Assembly (NCBI RefSeq): GCF_019970065.1
Contig: NZ_JAHXYH010000005.1
Span: forward strand, 62,001 to 126,000
From: Chryseobacterium sp. OSA05B
GTDB taxonomy: Bacteria > Bacteroidota > Bacteroidia > Flavobacteriales > Weeksellaceae
Direction: 5' to 3'
DNA length: 64,000 bases
Each line of letters opens with the position of its first letter. Within the stretch, counting starts at the first letter, position 1. Both the position numbers and the translations under genes were made by a program. Below, piece by piece: positions 42,723-51,672 of the stretch. The notes under the pieces were generated by a model. The model was not told the origin of the DNA and ran no database searches. It was given only the letters and a program-made list of their open reading frames with translations.

Positions 42723-43337
42723 ATGAATTTTACCGAGACTGCATGGAAAGTCTTCAATCAATCTATTGAAGACTATCACGTGTCCGATGACGTTAACTCT
42801 CTAATTAATAACCCGTTCGAAAAAGACAGTTTGGAACGGATTTTGTATGCAAAGAACTGGATTGATACCGTTCAATGGCATTTAGAAGATATTATTAGAG
42901 ATGAAAATATTGATCCCGCTGAAGCTCTTCAACTGAAGAGAACGATAGATGCTTCTAACCAGAAGAGAACAGATCTGGTAGAATTTATCGACAGCTGGTT
43001 CCTTACAAAGTTTGAAAATATAACTCCTAGACCTGATGCAAAAATCAATACTGAAACGCCCGCTTGGGCAGTAGACAGACTATCAATTCTTGCGTTAAAG
43101 GTTTATCATATGTCGTTAGAGGCCAATAGAGAATCCGCTTCTGAAGAGCACCGTGCTAACTGCCAGGCTAAACTGGATGTACTGCTTACTCAGAAAGAAG
43201 ATCTATCAACTTCTATAAATCAGTTGCTTACTGATATTGAATACGGTAATATTAAGATGAAAGTATACAAACAAATGAAAATGTATAACGATGATAGTCT
43301 TAATCCGATCCTTTATCAAAAGGGGCAACAGAAATGA
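42723..43337 (+). CDS. DUF4254-family protein
   Basis: A 204-residue helical cytoplasmic protein that matches the Bacteroidetes DUF4254 pattern (INNPFEKDSLERILYAKNWI, DTVQWHLEDIIRD, LKRTIDASNQKRTDLVE). No known function. It begins 15 nt after tatA and overlaps the next lipoprotein gene by 4 nt (ATGA). Confidence 0.85.
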   Translation: MNFTETAWKVFNQSIEDYHVSDDVNSLINNPFEKDSLERILYAKNWIDTVQWHLEDIIRDENIDPAEALQLKRTIDASNQKRTDLVEFIDSWFLTKFENITPRPDAKINTETPAWAVDRLSILALKVYHMSLEANRESASEEHRANCQAKLDVLLTQKEDLSTSINQLLTDIEYGNIKMKVYKQMKMYNDDSLNPILYQKGQQK

Positions 43338-43792
43338 GAAAACTATTTTTTTTTGGAGTACTACTATTAATTATAACTTCCTGCGCAACGGAGAAGCTTA
43401 ATCTTTCTCCGTTGTCTAATAATTTTTACAGCGAAACTAAAGGTTCTGATTCCGACAGAGGGGTAAAGAAAGGTTTTGATATCAATATCAAAGAAAATGT
43501 AAATGCTTCTGAAATTTCAAATCTGATTTCTACTTTTCCAAAGTTCAAGAATAACGGGTTAAATGATGAAGTTACAAGCTTGAAATATAGCCTGCAGAAT
43601 TATTTATATGCCATAGATGCCAACAACTCTAACGGAAAAAACAGAGCAGTTAAAAGCTTCGAAAAATCATACAAGAAAATTCAAAAACTCAGACAGCAGC
43701 TTGATAAAGATGATGATGAAGTTCTCAACAGATATCTCGTACGTCTAAAAACCAATATTTCTGTCATAGAAGATTCTTTAAAAGGAAATTAA
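43334..43792 (+). CDS. Small lipoprotein of unknown function
   Basis: 152 residues with a clear lipobox (LIITSC at about residue 17) and a helical, lysine-rich C-terminal half (SFEKSYKKIQKLRQQLDKDD). No family recognised. Translationally coupled to the DUF4254 gene; only 16 nt separate it from ribA. Confidence 0.78.
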   Translation: MRKLFFFGVLLLIITSCATEKLNLSPLSNNFYSETKGSDSDRGVKKGFDINIKENVNASEISNLISTFPKFKNNGLNDEVTSLKYSLQNYLYAIDANNSNGKNRAVKSFEKSYKKIQKLRQQLDKDDDEVLNRYLVRLKTNISVIEDSLKGN

Positions 43793-43808
43793 AAACGAAC
43801 CACTATTA

Positions 43809-44405
43809 ATGATTAAAATTCAGGCAGAAGCTAATGTTCCTACAGAACACGGCTCTTTCCGAATGATCGCTTTCTCCGAAAACGAAAACGACTGGATGCC
43901 ACACATGGCCATCGTAGCAGAAAATACAGATTTTTCAAAACCGGTGAACGTACGTTTCCACTCAGAATGCATTACAGGAGAAGTTTTCCATTCAAAAAAA
44001 TGTGAATGCGGGCAGCAACTGGATGCCGCAATGAAATATACCCATGAGCACGGAGGCATTATTGTTTACCTTCGTCAGGAAGGAAGGAATATCGGGATTA
44101 TCAACAAGCTAAAGGCTTATTCACTCCAGGAAAAAGGGCGCGATACTGTACAGGCCAATCTCGAACTGGGACTTCCGGCTGATGACAGAAACTTCGGTGT
44201 TGCTATCGATATCCTGAATCTGTTGGATGTAAAAGATATTAATCTTTTAACCAATAATCCGGAAAAGGTAAAATATGTAGTGGAAAGCAACATTCATCTT
44301 AATTCAAGGATCCCTTTACAGATTCCTGCCAATGAGATGAGCAAAGGCTATCTGCAGACAAAAAAAGATTTCTTCGGTCATTTATTAGATGATAATGACA
44401 ATTAG
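43809..44405 (+). CDS. ribA: GTP cyclohydrolase II (riboflavin synthesis)
   Basis: A 198-residue single-domain enzyme opening the GTP imidazole ring, the first step of riboflavin formation. Zinc ligands are C54, C65 and C67 (SECITGEVFHSKKCECGQQ), followed by the GTP-binding RQEGRNIGI and the C-terminal LTNNPEKV. There is no fused RibB domain, so dihydroxybutanone-phosphate synthase must be encoded elsewhere. Last gene of the operon, ended by a terminator 9 nt downstream. Confidence 0.93.
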   Translation: MIKIQAEANVPTEHGSFRMIAFSENENDWMPHMAIVAENTDFSKPVNVRFHSECITGEVFHSKKCECGQQLDAAMKYTHEHGGIIVYLRQEGRNIGIINKLKAYSLQEKGRDTVQANLELGLPADDRNFGVAIDILNLLDVKDINLLTNNPEKVKYVVESNIHLNSRIPLQIPANEMSKGYLQTKKDFFGHLLDDNDN

Positions 44406-44414
44406 ATAAAACAT

Positions 44415-44444
44415 AAAAGCTCCGGAAGAAATTCTGGAGCTTTT
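44415..44444. terminator. Terminator after ribA
   Basis: Stem AAAAGCTCCGGAA/TTCTGGAGCTTTT (one wobble pair) followed by a T run; it can also serve the convergent lipoprotein gene at 44467. Confidence 0.85.
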
Positions 44445-44466
44445 TATTTTGATTATCAACATTCGG

Positions 44467-44868
44467 TTATAAAGGAGTAGGGAAATATTTCACTGACCAG
44501 TTTCCCCTAAAATGATACTGTTTCCATATCCCGGATTTGGTTTGTAAACTTCCGGTCAGAACAAAACCTTTTGGAGAAACAGACGAGCTTATAGCACCGC
44601 TTCCATTGGGCTGAAGGCTTGTGGAATAGACCTCTTCCACCTTATTATTTACAGTTCTTGTTACCTCTATACTTCCACTTTTTGAGACATTCATAATCAA
44701 AGTTCCATTCAAATCTCCTGAATAGGTTCCCACCCATTTTCCCATATGAGGAGAAACATAGTTTTCATCTGCATTATGATCCTCAGTCTCCCTGCATGAA
44801 GATAACATGAGTAAAGGAACAATAAGTAAAAATTTAAAATAACAGTTCTTAATCATAATTTGATTCAT
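44467..44868 (-). CDS. Small lipoprotein of unknown function
   Basis: 133 residues with lipobox LMLSSC (about residue 25; alternative start MIKN at 44856 keeps the signal intact). The mature sequence has a beta-rich repeat-like centre (KWVGTYSGDLNGTLIMNVSK, TSLQPNGSGAISSSVSPKG), as in small lipocalin-like or hypothetical Bacteroidetes lipoproteins. No recognised family. Confidence 0.65.
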   Translation of the reverse strand: MNQIMIKNCYFKFLLIVPLLMLSSCRETEDHNADENYVSPHMGKWVGTYSGDLNGTLIMNVSKSGSIEVTRTVNNKVEEVYSTSLQPNGSGAISSSVSPKGFVLTGSLQTKSGIWKQYHFRGNWSVKYFPTPL

Positions 44869-44936
44869 AGTTTGAAGATAAAATTAATCTTTTTTATTTC
44901 TACACAAAGAAAATTGTAAAGAATGGAATAAAAAAA

Positions 44937-44960
44937 AGCTCCGGAATTGCTCCCGAAGCT
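44937..44960 (-). terminator. Terminator of the 173-residue lipoprotein gene
   Basis: AGCTCCGG paired with CCGAAGCT (one wobble pair); on the minus strand the A run at 44930-44937 forms the U tract. Confidence 0.75.
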
Positions 44961-44997
44961 CATAATAATTATAAAAAACTGAAAAGATATTTCTTAA

Positions 44998-45519
44998 TTA
45001 GTTAACCTTGGTATTCTTTACCTTAGTTTCATCAAGGTTATAGTACTTTACCACAGCGTTATAATCACTGTAATCTACACTACTTGCATTTTTGCTTGCT
45101 TGTGCAGGAACAAGTACTAATCTGAATCTTTGATTGTTTAAATAACTTGCTGTCTCAGCGGGTGTCATTTGTGTTCCAAGATCAAAATTCTGATCATCGA
45201 TTCTGATCTGTACATTCTGAGAATCAAAAACGAAATTATAATCAAATACTCTGTTTGTTGGTAAAGTTCCTGAATTTGGTAAATAAACAGATTTTGGAAT
45301 CTGCTGCCATGCATTACCTGCCGCTCTATACACTAAAACCACATCTGTCTGGTTAATATCAATTCCCTGTGTAAACGCATATCCGTTTCCATTGGTGAAT
45401 GATCCTGTGATATCTCTCATTCTTGAATATGTGTCGCTATCTGAATCATCTTTGTTATCACAGCTGAATATAAATAATGATACAAATGCCAGGAATAGAA
45501 AAGGAAGAATTTTTTTCAT
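44998..45519 (-). CDS. Lipoprotein of unknown function (173 aa)
   Basis: N-terminal lipoprotein signal MKKILPFLFLAFVSLFIFSC, with an acidic linker NKDDSDSD. The mature domain is beta-rich with a hydrophobic ending and no motif I can name. It is divergent from the GH3 gene. Confidence 0.75.
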   Translation of the reverse strand: MKKILPFLFLAFVSLFIFSCDNKDDSDSDTYSRMRDITGSFTNGNGYAFTQGIDINQTDVVLVYRAAGNAWQQIPKSVYLPNSGTLPTNRVFDYNFVFDSQNVQIRIDDQNFDLGTQMTPAETASYLNNQRFRLVLVPAQASKNASSVDYSDYNAVVKYYNLDETKVKNTKVN

Positions 45520-45585
45520 TTTTAGAAAAGTTTAGTTATTATTTATAAAGCGTATTCAAATCATATACCAAAAGTTGCAAAAACT

Positions 45586-45617
45586 TTGTTTTCATCATTT
45601 TTTTAATTGTATTTTTG
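45586..45617 (+). promoter_or_regulatory. Promoter of the GH3 gene
   Basis: TTG (45586-45588), a 21-nt spacer, then TATTTTTG (45610-45617), exact TAnnTTTG. This supports translation starting at ATG 45635, since the upstream in-frame ATG at 45575 would precede the promoter. Confidence 0.65.
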
Positions 45618-45634
45618 TTCTTATTCAAAAGATC

Positions 45635-47368
45635 ATGAAGAAATTGTTATATACTTCCCTCTTTATTTTTTCATTAATAAGCTTTACAGCCAAAGCTCAA
45701 TACCAACCTAAAAACATTTCCAAAGAAGACCTGAAAAAGGCTCATCACTGGGTAGACAAAACCTACCGGTCACTTTCACAGGACGAAAAACTAGGTCAGC
45801 TGTTTATTGTAGCCCTTTATACGAACAAAGGGGAAGACTATATTAACCAGATCAGAAACATTGTGGTTACTGATAAAATCGGAGGACTGATTCTGATGCA
45901 GGACGATGCAGCCAGAGAAATCAATCTGGTGAATGAATTCCAGCAGAAATCAAAAATTCCGATGATGATCGGGATGGATGCAGAATGGGGAATTTTCCAG
46001 AGAATTGCTACGGCTCACAAATTTCCATGGGCAATGACCCTTGGCGCGATACAGGATAAAAGCCTTATTTACCAAATGTCCGCCAAAATAGCGGAAGACT
46101 GCCACCGAATGGGAATCAACTGGGATTTTGCACCGGTAGTTGATGTGAATACCAACCCTAACAATCCTATTATCGGAAACAGAAGTTTCGGTTCAGAAGT
46201 GGATAATGTGATCAGTTCAGCTTTATCCTATTCCAACGGACTTCAGGATAATACGATCCTTGCTGCGATCAAACATTTTCCGGGACACGGTGATACGAGT
46301 ACAGACTCGCACCTGGATCTGCCGGTAGTTTCACATAGTCTGGAAAGATTGAATACGGTGGAACTGGCTCCTTTTAAAGCTTTGATGGATAAAGGAATCG
46401 GTGGTGTGATGGTGGCTCACTTATATGTACCAAGCCTTGAATCCGGAAAAGGTATTCCTGCTTCGGTTTCTAAAAACATCATTACAGGGATATTAAAAGA
46501 TCAGTTGGGATATAAAGGTTTAATTATCACAGATGCCCTAAATATGGGCGCTGTAGCCAATAAATATAAGCCGGGCGAACTGGATGCCCTTGCATTTAAA
46601 GCCGGAAATGATATCATGCTTTTCTCTCAGGGCGTTTCAGAAGGAAAAAAATTAATTCAGAAAGGAATTGAAAAAGGTGAAATTTCTCAATCGAGAGTCG
46701 AGGAAAGTGTAAAAAAGATTTTACTGACGAAATATTTCCTGGGCCTTACTCAATACACCCCGAAAAATCCTGAAAATATCAATAGCGATCTGAATAACGA
46801 CTCTCACAAAACGTTGGTGCAAAATCTATACGCCAACGCTTTGACACTGTTAAAAGATGATCAGAAACTGCTTCCGATCACTGGGAAACAGACATATTAT
46901 GTTCCTTTGGAAGAAGCACCTTATCAGACTTTCGCCAATCGATTAGGATCTCATGTGATCACTAAGAAAGCCAACGAAATTGGTAGTATTCCCGCAGGTT
47001 CTACCGTAATCGTAGGATTTCACAAGGATAATTCAACAGCTTATAAACCTTATAAAATATCAGCAGAATCGAAGAAAGTTCTTGCTGATCTCACCAAAAA
47101 TCAGAATGTTATTTTAAATGTATTCGGAAGTGCATACGCTTTAAAAGATATCGATATTTCAAAAGTATCTACTGTATTGGTCTCTTACGAAAACAATGAC
47201 GACTCTATGACCGCTGCAGCCGCTGCGCTGAACGGAACAACAAAAATATGGGGCAAACTGCCTGTACTGGTGAATGACCAGCTGAAAGCAGGAATGGGAA
47301 TCGAAAAAGCTCCATCTTCTGCTTCGAATGTGAATACAACAGTTTTTACAACACCAAAACAACAATAA
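45635..47368 (+). CDS. GH3 glycosidase, beta-N-acetylhexosaminidase type
   Basis: About 577 residues from ATG 45635 with signal peptide MKKLLYTSLFIFSLISFTAK. The N-terminal TIM barrel shows the NagZ-type KHFPGHGDTSTDSHLDLP, which carries the catalytic His/Asp dyad, and ITDALNMGAV with the nucleophile Asp. A C-terminal domain of about 200 residues follows. Such exported enzymes release N-acetylglucosamine from peptidoglycan or chitin-type glycans. Followed 4 nt later by bshA, so the two are probably co-transcribed. Confidence 0.9.
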   Translation: MKKLLYTSLFIFSLISFTAKAQYQPKNISKEDLKKAHHWVDKTYRSLSQDEKLGQLFIVALYTNKGEDYINQIRNIVVTDKIGGLILMQDDAAREINLVNEFQQKSKIPMMIGMDAEWGIFQRIATAHKFPWAMTLGAIQDKSLIYQMSAKIAEDCHRMGINWDFAPVVDVNTNPNNPIIGNRSFGSEVDNVISSALSYSNGLQDNTILAAIKHFPGHGDTSTDSHLDLPVVSHSLERLNTVELAPFKALMDKGIGGVMVAHLYVPSLESGKGIPASVSKNIITGILKDQLGYKGLIITDALNMGAVANKYKPGELDALAFKAGNDIMLFSQGVSEGKKLIQKGIEKGEISQSRVEESVKKILLTKYFLGLTQYTPKNPENINSDLNNDSHKTLVQNLYANALTLLKDDQKLLPITGKQTYYVPLEEAPYQTFANRLGSHVITKKANEIGSIPAGSTVIVGFHKDNSTAYKPYKISAESKKVLADLTKNQNVILNVFGSAYALKDIDISKVSTVLVSYENNDDSMTAAAAALNGTTKIWGKLPVLVNDQLKAGMGIEKAPSSASNVNTTVFTTPKQQ

Positions 47369-47372
47369 TCTA

Positions 47373-48521
47373 ATGAAAATAGGCATACTTTGCTATCCGA
47401 CCTACGGAGGAAGCGGAATCGTGGCAACAGAACTGGGAATGTCTCTTGCCAACAAAGGCTATGAGGTTCACTTTATAAGTTCTGCGCTCCCTGCGAGACT
47501 GGACATTACCAACCCGAACATTTTCTTTCACAGAGTGAATGTGCAGACTTATCCGCTTTTCCAGTATCAGCCTTATGATATTGCATTAAGCTCGATGATT
47601 TACCGTGTCGTGAATCTTTACAAACTGGATCTGTTACACGCCCATTATGCCATTCCATACGCATATGCTGCATTTACGGCAAAACAGATGCTGAAGGAAG
47701 ATAATAATGATATTCCATTGGTAACAACGCTTCACGGAACAGATATTACCCTTGTGGGACAGCATCCGAGCTATAAACATGCGGTGGAATTTTCAATCAA
47801 CCAGTCAGATGCCATTACATCGGTTTCTGAAAGCCTGAAAAAAGATACGCTGCAGTTTTTCAACATCAAGAAACAGATACAGGTGATTACCAATTTTATA
47901 GATAATTCTGAATTTGACGACTTAACGGAATGCCAGAGAACACAGTTTGCCAATCCGGATGAGAAAATTCTGATCCATGTCTCTAACCTTCGTCCCGTAA
48001 AACGTGTAGATGAAGTTCTGCAGATTTTCAAGAGCGTTGAGAAAAAAGTGAAGTCCAAACTGATCATCATCGGTGAAGGGCCGGATATGGAAAAAGTAAA
48101 CCAGTTTCTGGAAGAAAATCCTGAGCTTATTTCAAAAATCCGTCTGTTAGGAAAAGTAAACGATCTTTATAAAATCTTACAGCTTTCCGATGTATTTCTG
48201 CTTCCTTCGGAACAGGAAAGTTTCGGTCTGGCAGCCCTGGAAGCTATGGCGGCTTACACTCCGGTAATCAGCTCCAATGCAGGAGGAATTCCTGAGGTAA
48301 ATATCCAGGGAGAAACAGGATTCTTAGCCGAGATCGGAAATGTAGAAGCGATGAGCAATTATACAATCAAACTTTTGAGCAATGATGAACTTTTAGCTAC
48401 CATGAAGCAGAATGCTAAAGACCAGGCTATCAAATTTGACCTGAAAAACATCCTTCCTATCTACGAAGAAATGTACAGAACGACTATAGAAAATTTCAAG
48501 AAGGAACTGACAAAAGCTTAG
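47373..48521 (+). CDS. bshA: N-acetyl-alpha-D-glucosaminyl L-malate synthase BshA
   Basis: A 382-residue GT4 glycosyltransferase and first enzyme of bacillithiol synthesis, joining UDP-GlcNAc to L-malate. Identity is supported by MKIGILCYPTYGGSGIVATE, the HAHYAIPYA region, TLHGTDITLVG, VSNLRPVKRVDE and the C-terminal LPSEQESFGLAALEAMA with catalytic Glu. Bacillithiol is the low-molecular-weight thiol of many Bacteroidetes. bshB and bshC are not in the window. A terminator follows. Confidence 0.92.
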   Translation: MKIGILCYPTYGGSGIVATELGMSLANKGYEVHFISSALPARLDITNPNIFFHRVNVQTYPLFQYQPYDIALSSMIYRVVNLYKLDLLHAHYAIPYAYAAFTAKQMLKEDNNDIPLVTTLHGTDITLVGQHPSYKHAVEFSINQSDAITSVSESLKKDTLQFFNIKKQIQVITNFIDNSEFDDLTECQRTQFANPDEKILIHVSNLRPVKRVDEVLQIFKSVEKKVKSKLIIIGEGPDMEKVNQFLEENPELISKIRLLGKVNDLYKILQLSDVFLLPSEQESFGLAALEAMAAYTPVISSNAGGIPEVNIQGETGFLAEIGNVEAMSNYTIKLLSNDELLATMKQNAKDQAIKFDLKNILPIYEEMYRTTIENFKKELTKA

Positions 48522-48572
48522 TCATACTCATTGAAAAAGGTTCAAACTATTATAATAAACCCATACCAACAC

Positions 48573-48602
48573 AATGCCTTCCAAAATTATATGGAAGGCA
48601 TT
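48573..48602 (+). terminator. Terminator after bshA
   Basis: Perfect 11-bp stem AATGCCTTCCA/TGGAAGGCATT with an AT-rich loop, followed by a T-rich tail. Confidence 0.88.
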
Positions 48603-48765
48603 ATATTTTTAATGAGAACAACGCTAAAAAAGAATGAACAGCACAAAAATCTTTATTTTAAAAACCGTGTTTCTATCTTTAGCATTTTTTTCAGTACAGA
48701 GACAGAAAATTTAAAGAGGGTGTTAATACAAATACAGGATTTCCATTATATTTATCTTCACACTT

Positions 48766-50037
48766 ATGACGGAAAAACTGCTTCAATATCTCTGGAACTA
48801 TAAAGTTTTCAAAAATTATGACTTCAAGGATCTTGAAGGGAATCCCGTTGAAATCATCCATTTTGGAAAATGGAATACCGATGCGGGACCAGATTTTCTT
48901 AATGCAAAAATTAAAACCAAAGGACTGACCATCGCCGGACATATAGAACTCCACATCCGCACCTCTGACTGGATTTTCCACAATCATTCCCAGGATCCCA
49001 ATTACCAGAATATCATTCTTCATGTAGTCTATCAAAACGATACCGAGATCGATGACCTCATCCGGAAAAATGTTCCGACTCTGGAGCTTAAGGATCATAT
49101 CGACCCGGATATGCTGTGGAAATATGAAAAACTGATCAACGGAACTCAATTTATTCCCTGCGAAAATATTTTTGATCCCAATAAAATTCCCATTCATTTT
49201 CACGAAGGCAATGTCCTTAAAAAGCTGGATGAAAAATCTATGGAGCTGGAGAAAAACCTGGAACAGTATAAAAATAATTTTGAAGCCGTACTTTTTCACA
49301 GCCTCGCCTACTCTTTCGGATTAAAAGTAAATGCTCATATTTTCAAACAGATCGCAGAATCTATAGATTTCAGTGTTATCAATAAACTCCGGCAGAATGA
49401 ATTACAGTTGGAAGCCCTCCTGTTCGGCATTTCGGGATGGCTGGATCATCCGAAGGATGGACAAATGATGATCTGGAAAAGAGAATTTGAATTCATCCGA
49501 AAAAAATTCAGTATTCCCAATCTGACCTTTCATCCCAAGTTTCTGAGATTACGCCCACCTAATTTCCCCACGATCCGCCTTTCTCAACTGGCAGATCTTT
49601 ATCACAGGCATCAGAATTTATTTTCAAAAATTATACGGATGAGCAATACCGATCAGCTGTACGAAGTTTTTGAGCCTGTAAAAGCATCAGAATACTGGGA
49701 TTTCCATTTTAACTTCGGAACCCTATCAAAGTTTCAGCCTAAAACTTTAAGCCGGGATTTCATTGAATTAATTATCCTCAATACGGTACTTCCATTAAAA
49801 TATGCCTATCATAAATACCATCGTGAAGAAATTGCAGATGAACTCGTAGAACTGTACAAAAGCAGTGCTGCAGAAAAGAATTCAGTAACTGCAGGTTGGA
49901 AAAAACTTGGGTTAAAGATGAATAATGCATTGGAAAGCCAGAGTCTGATTTATCACTATAAAACCTCGTGCGAAGAAAAAAATTGCTTAAATTGCGGTAT
50001 TGGATTTAAACTTTTAAAAGAATCTTCAAATGTTTGA
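48766..50037 (+). CDS. DUF2851-family protein
   Basis: A 423-residue cytoplasmic protein with the DUF2851 N-terminus (LLQYLWNYKVF, GNPVEIIHFGKWNTDAGPDF, GHIELHIRTSDW), a conserved Asp/Glu/His set near the beginning that could bind metal, and a C-terminal Cys motif CEEKNCLNCGIG. Distantly reminiscent of restriction-endonuclease-like or metallohydrolase folds, but no activity is known. Overlaps the next gene by 8 nt. Confidence 0.88.
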   Translation: MTEKLLQYLWNYKVFKNYDFKDLEGNPVEIIHFGKWNTDAGPDFLNAKIKTKGLTIAGHIELHIRTSDWIFHNHSQDPNYQNIILHVVYQNDTEIDDLIRKNVPTLELKDHIDPDMLWKYEKLINGTQFIPCENIFDPNKIPIHFHEGNVLKKLDEKSMELEKNLEQYKNNFEAVLFHSLAYSFGLKVNAHIFKQIAESIDFSVINKLRQNELQLEALLFGISGWLDHPKDGQMMIWKREFEFIRKKFSIPNLTFHPKFLRLRPPNFPTIRLSQLADLYHRHQNLFSKIIRMSNTDQLYEVFEPVKASEYWDFHFNFGTLSKFQPKTLSRDFIELIILNTVLPLKYAYHKYHREEIADELVELYKSSAAEKNSVTAGWKKLGLKMNNALESQSLIYHYKTSCEEKNCLNCGIGFKLLKESSNV

Positions 50038-50251
50038 TAATATCCGCCACAAAATGGAAAGAGAATGGTTCGGTGTTCTTACGAGAACGGGAGCCAAACT
50101 GGGGATCCCTGTATCTAAATTAAGGATCTTCTTTATCTATTCTACTTTTGCCACTGCCGGCTTTTTCTTTCTGATTTATCTGGGACTGGCATTTACGCTT
50201 TGGATCAAAGATATATTTATCACAAGAAGGCCGAGCGTTTTTGATTTATAA
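50030..50251 (+). CDS. PspC-domain protein
   Basis: A 73-residue membrane protein with the PspC-domain arrangement: amphipathic N-terminal helix GVLTRTGAKLGIPVSKLRI and one or two membrane helices (FFIYSTFATAGFFFLIYLGL). PspC domains act in membrane stress responses. Coupled to the DUF2851 gene by overlap and 2 nt from the acetyltransferase gene, so they form a three-gene operon. Confidence 0.8.
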   Translation: MFDNIRHKMEREWFGVLTRTGAKLGIPVSKLRIFFIYSTFATAGFFFLIYLGLAFTLWIKDIFITRRPSVFDL

Positions 50252-50253
50252 TT

Positions 50254-50766
50254 ATGGAATTTTTACCGATTAATTCTGCAGAAGACTATAGAGTTCAGGA
50301 CATCTATGCGTCTTATTCCAGCACATTCCCCGCAGACGAGCAAAGGGACTGGAACCAATTTACCGCTTTATTTTCAAACCCTAATGTGAAGGTAATATCT
50401 GTGCTTCATGAATCTCAGGCAATAGGATATCTGATCATCTGGGAGCTGAGTTCTTATGTTTTCGTCGAGCATTTTGAAGTTTTTGAAGCCTTCAGAAGTC
50501 AGAAACTGGGATCGCATATTACAGGATATCTGTTTAAAAATTATCCTAGAATTATTTTGGAAATAGAGCCTGATCACTTGGGAGAAGATGCGAAAAGACG
50601 CTATTCTTTCTATCAGAAAAACGGATTTACCCTGATTGACGAAATGTATGTACAGCCTAGTTATGGCGAAGGGAAAAAGCCCCTGGACCTTTGGCTGCTG
50701 GCCAATTATACGCCTGAACATCTGAAAAGTGTGAAAGACGAAATTTATGATGTTGTATATCATTAA
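50254..50766 (+). CDS. GNAT-family acetyltransferase
   Basis: A 170-residue protein with the GNAT layout: VFVEHFEVFEAFRSQKLGSH (strand 4 and the acetyl-CoA loop, here degenerate QKLGSH), ending with YSFYQKNGF, a typical family motif. Substrate unknown. Third gene of the DUF2851-PspC-GNAT operon, ended by a strong terminator. Confidence 0.8.
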   Translation: MEFLPINSAEDYRVQDIYASYSSTFPADEQRDWNQFTALFSNPNVKVISVLHESQAIGYLIIWELSSYVFVEHFEVFEAFRSQKLGSHITGYLFKNYPRIILEIEPDHLGEDAKRRYSFYQKNGFTLIDEMYVQPSYGEGKKPLDLWLLANYTPEHLKSVKDEIYDVVYH

Positions 50767-50773
50767 AATATAA

Positions 50774-50800
50774 AAACCGCCGGAAGATTTCCGGCGGTTT
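50774..50800. terminator. Bidirectional terminator
   Basis: Perfect 12-bp stem AAACCGCCGGAA/TTCCGGCGGTTT, 3-nt loop, between the convergent GNAT and SIMPL genes. Confidence 0.92.
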
Positions 50801-50865
50801 GTTTTTATAGCATCTTGTAAAATCTTTAATCTTTTCATAACCACTGATTTCAGAGATGATGTGTA

Positions 50866-51600
50866 TTAGTTGACTTGATATTCCAGCTTTATGGTGATGT
50901 TCGCTTCTTTTTCTTTGGAGGAAGTATTGAATGTTCCGCCGTAGGAATAATCTTCATTGGAATTGGGCTCTGTAATCTGGATTACACCCATGGTCGCTTT
51001 TTTAAGATTTCCCAGACTGCTTCCTGAATTTTCAGCTATCTTCTCTGCCCTTTCTTTAGCATCTTTCGTTGCACTGGCAATCATTTCCTGCTTTACCGTG
51101 GCTAATTTGGTGTAAAAATAGGATGGCGATGATGAAGTGAATTCAATACCACGATTGATGATCTCTGTAATATTTCTTGAAAGGTTTTCAATTTTAACGA
51201 CCTCCTTACTTTCAATAGAAACTTTTTGGGTAAGGTTGTATCCGGAAAATTCACCCTGTACGTAATTTCCATTGGAGTCATTGTAACTTCTGAACTGCTT
51301 CTGAATATCTACGGAAGAAAATACAATTTCATTCTGCTTAATCCCTTTTGAAACAAGATAATCATTGATGACCTTTCTATCTATGGCCAGCTCATCATAA
51401 GCCGCTTTTAAATCGGAATTATTTTTAGAAAAACTTCCGGACCAGGTGATCAGGTCGGACGTAAACTGTTTAGTTCCCAATCCGGTTACGGAAATGGTAT
51501 TTTCAGATTTATTTCTGTTTTTAATAGCATTCCCTAAAAATCCGAGCCCAAGGACAAATCCCAGTGCTCCTACTGCTACCGCAATAATATTTTTATTCAT
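50866..51600 (-). CDS. SIMPL-domain (DUF541) membrane-anchored protein
   Basis: A 244-residue protein with an N-terminal anchor (IIAVAVGALGFVLGLGFLGN) and a periplasmic SIMPL domain beginning ISVTGLGTKQFTSDLITWSG and ending with the strand ITIKLEYQVN. The family is widespread, of unclear function, often linked to oxidative stress or the outer membrane. Monocistronic. Confidence 0.87.
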   Translation of the reverse strand: MNKNIIAVAVGALGFVLGLGFLGNAIKNRNKSENTISVTGLGTKQFTSDLITWSGSFSKNNSDLKAAYDELAIDRKVINDYLVSKGIKQNEIVFSSVDIQKQFRSYNDSNGNYVQGEFSGYNLTQKVSIESKEVVKIENLSRNITEIINRGIEFTSSSPSYFYTKLATVKQEMIASATKDAKERAEKIAENSGSSLGNLKKATMGVIQITEPNSNEDYSYGGTFNTSSKEKEANITIKLEYQVN

Positions 51601-51672
51601 AAAACTTGTGATTGATTGATTCTGTGTAGCAGTACATCAATTTCTATTCCGCTTTTTAAGAATTCTTTAACA

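Noticed and set aside
48531..48803. 90-codon ORF starting near the bshA stop
   Set aside because: It uses a TTG start, runs through the bshA terminator hairpin and overlaps the start of the DUF2851 gene; its sequence is low-complexity.
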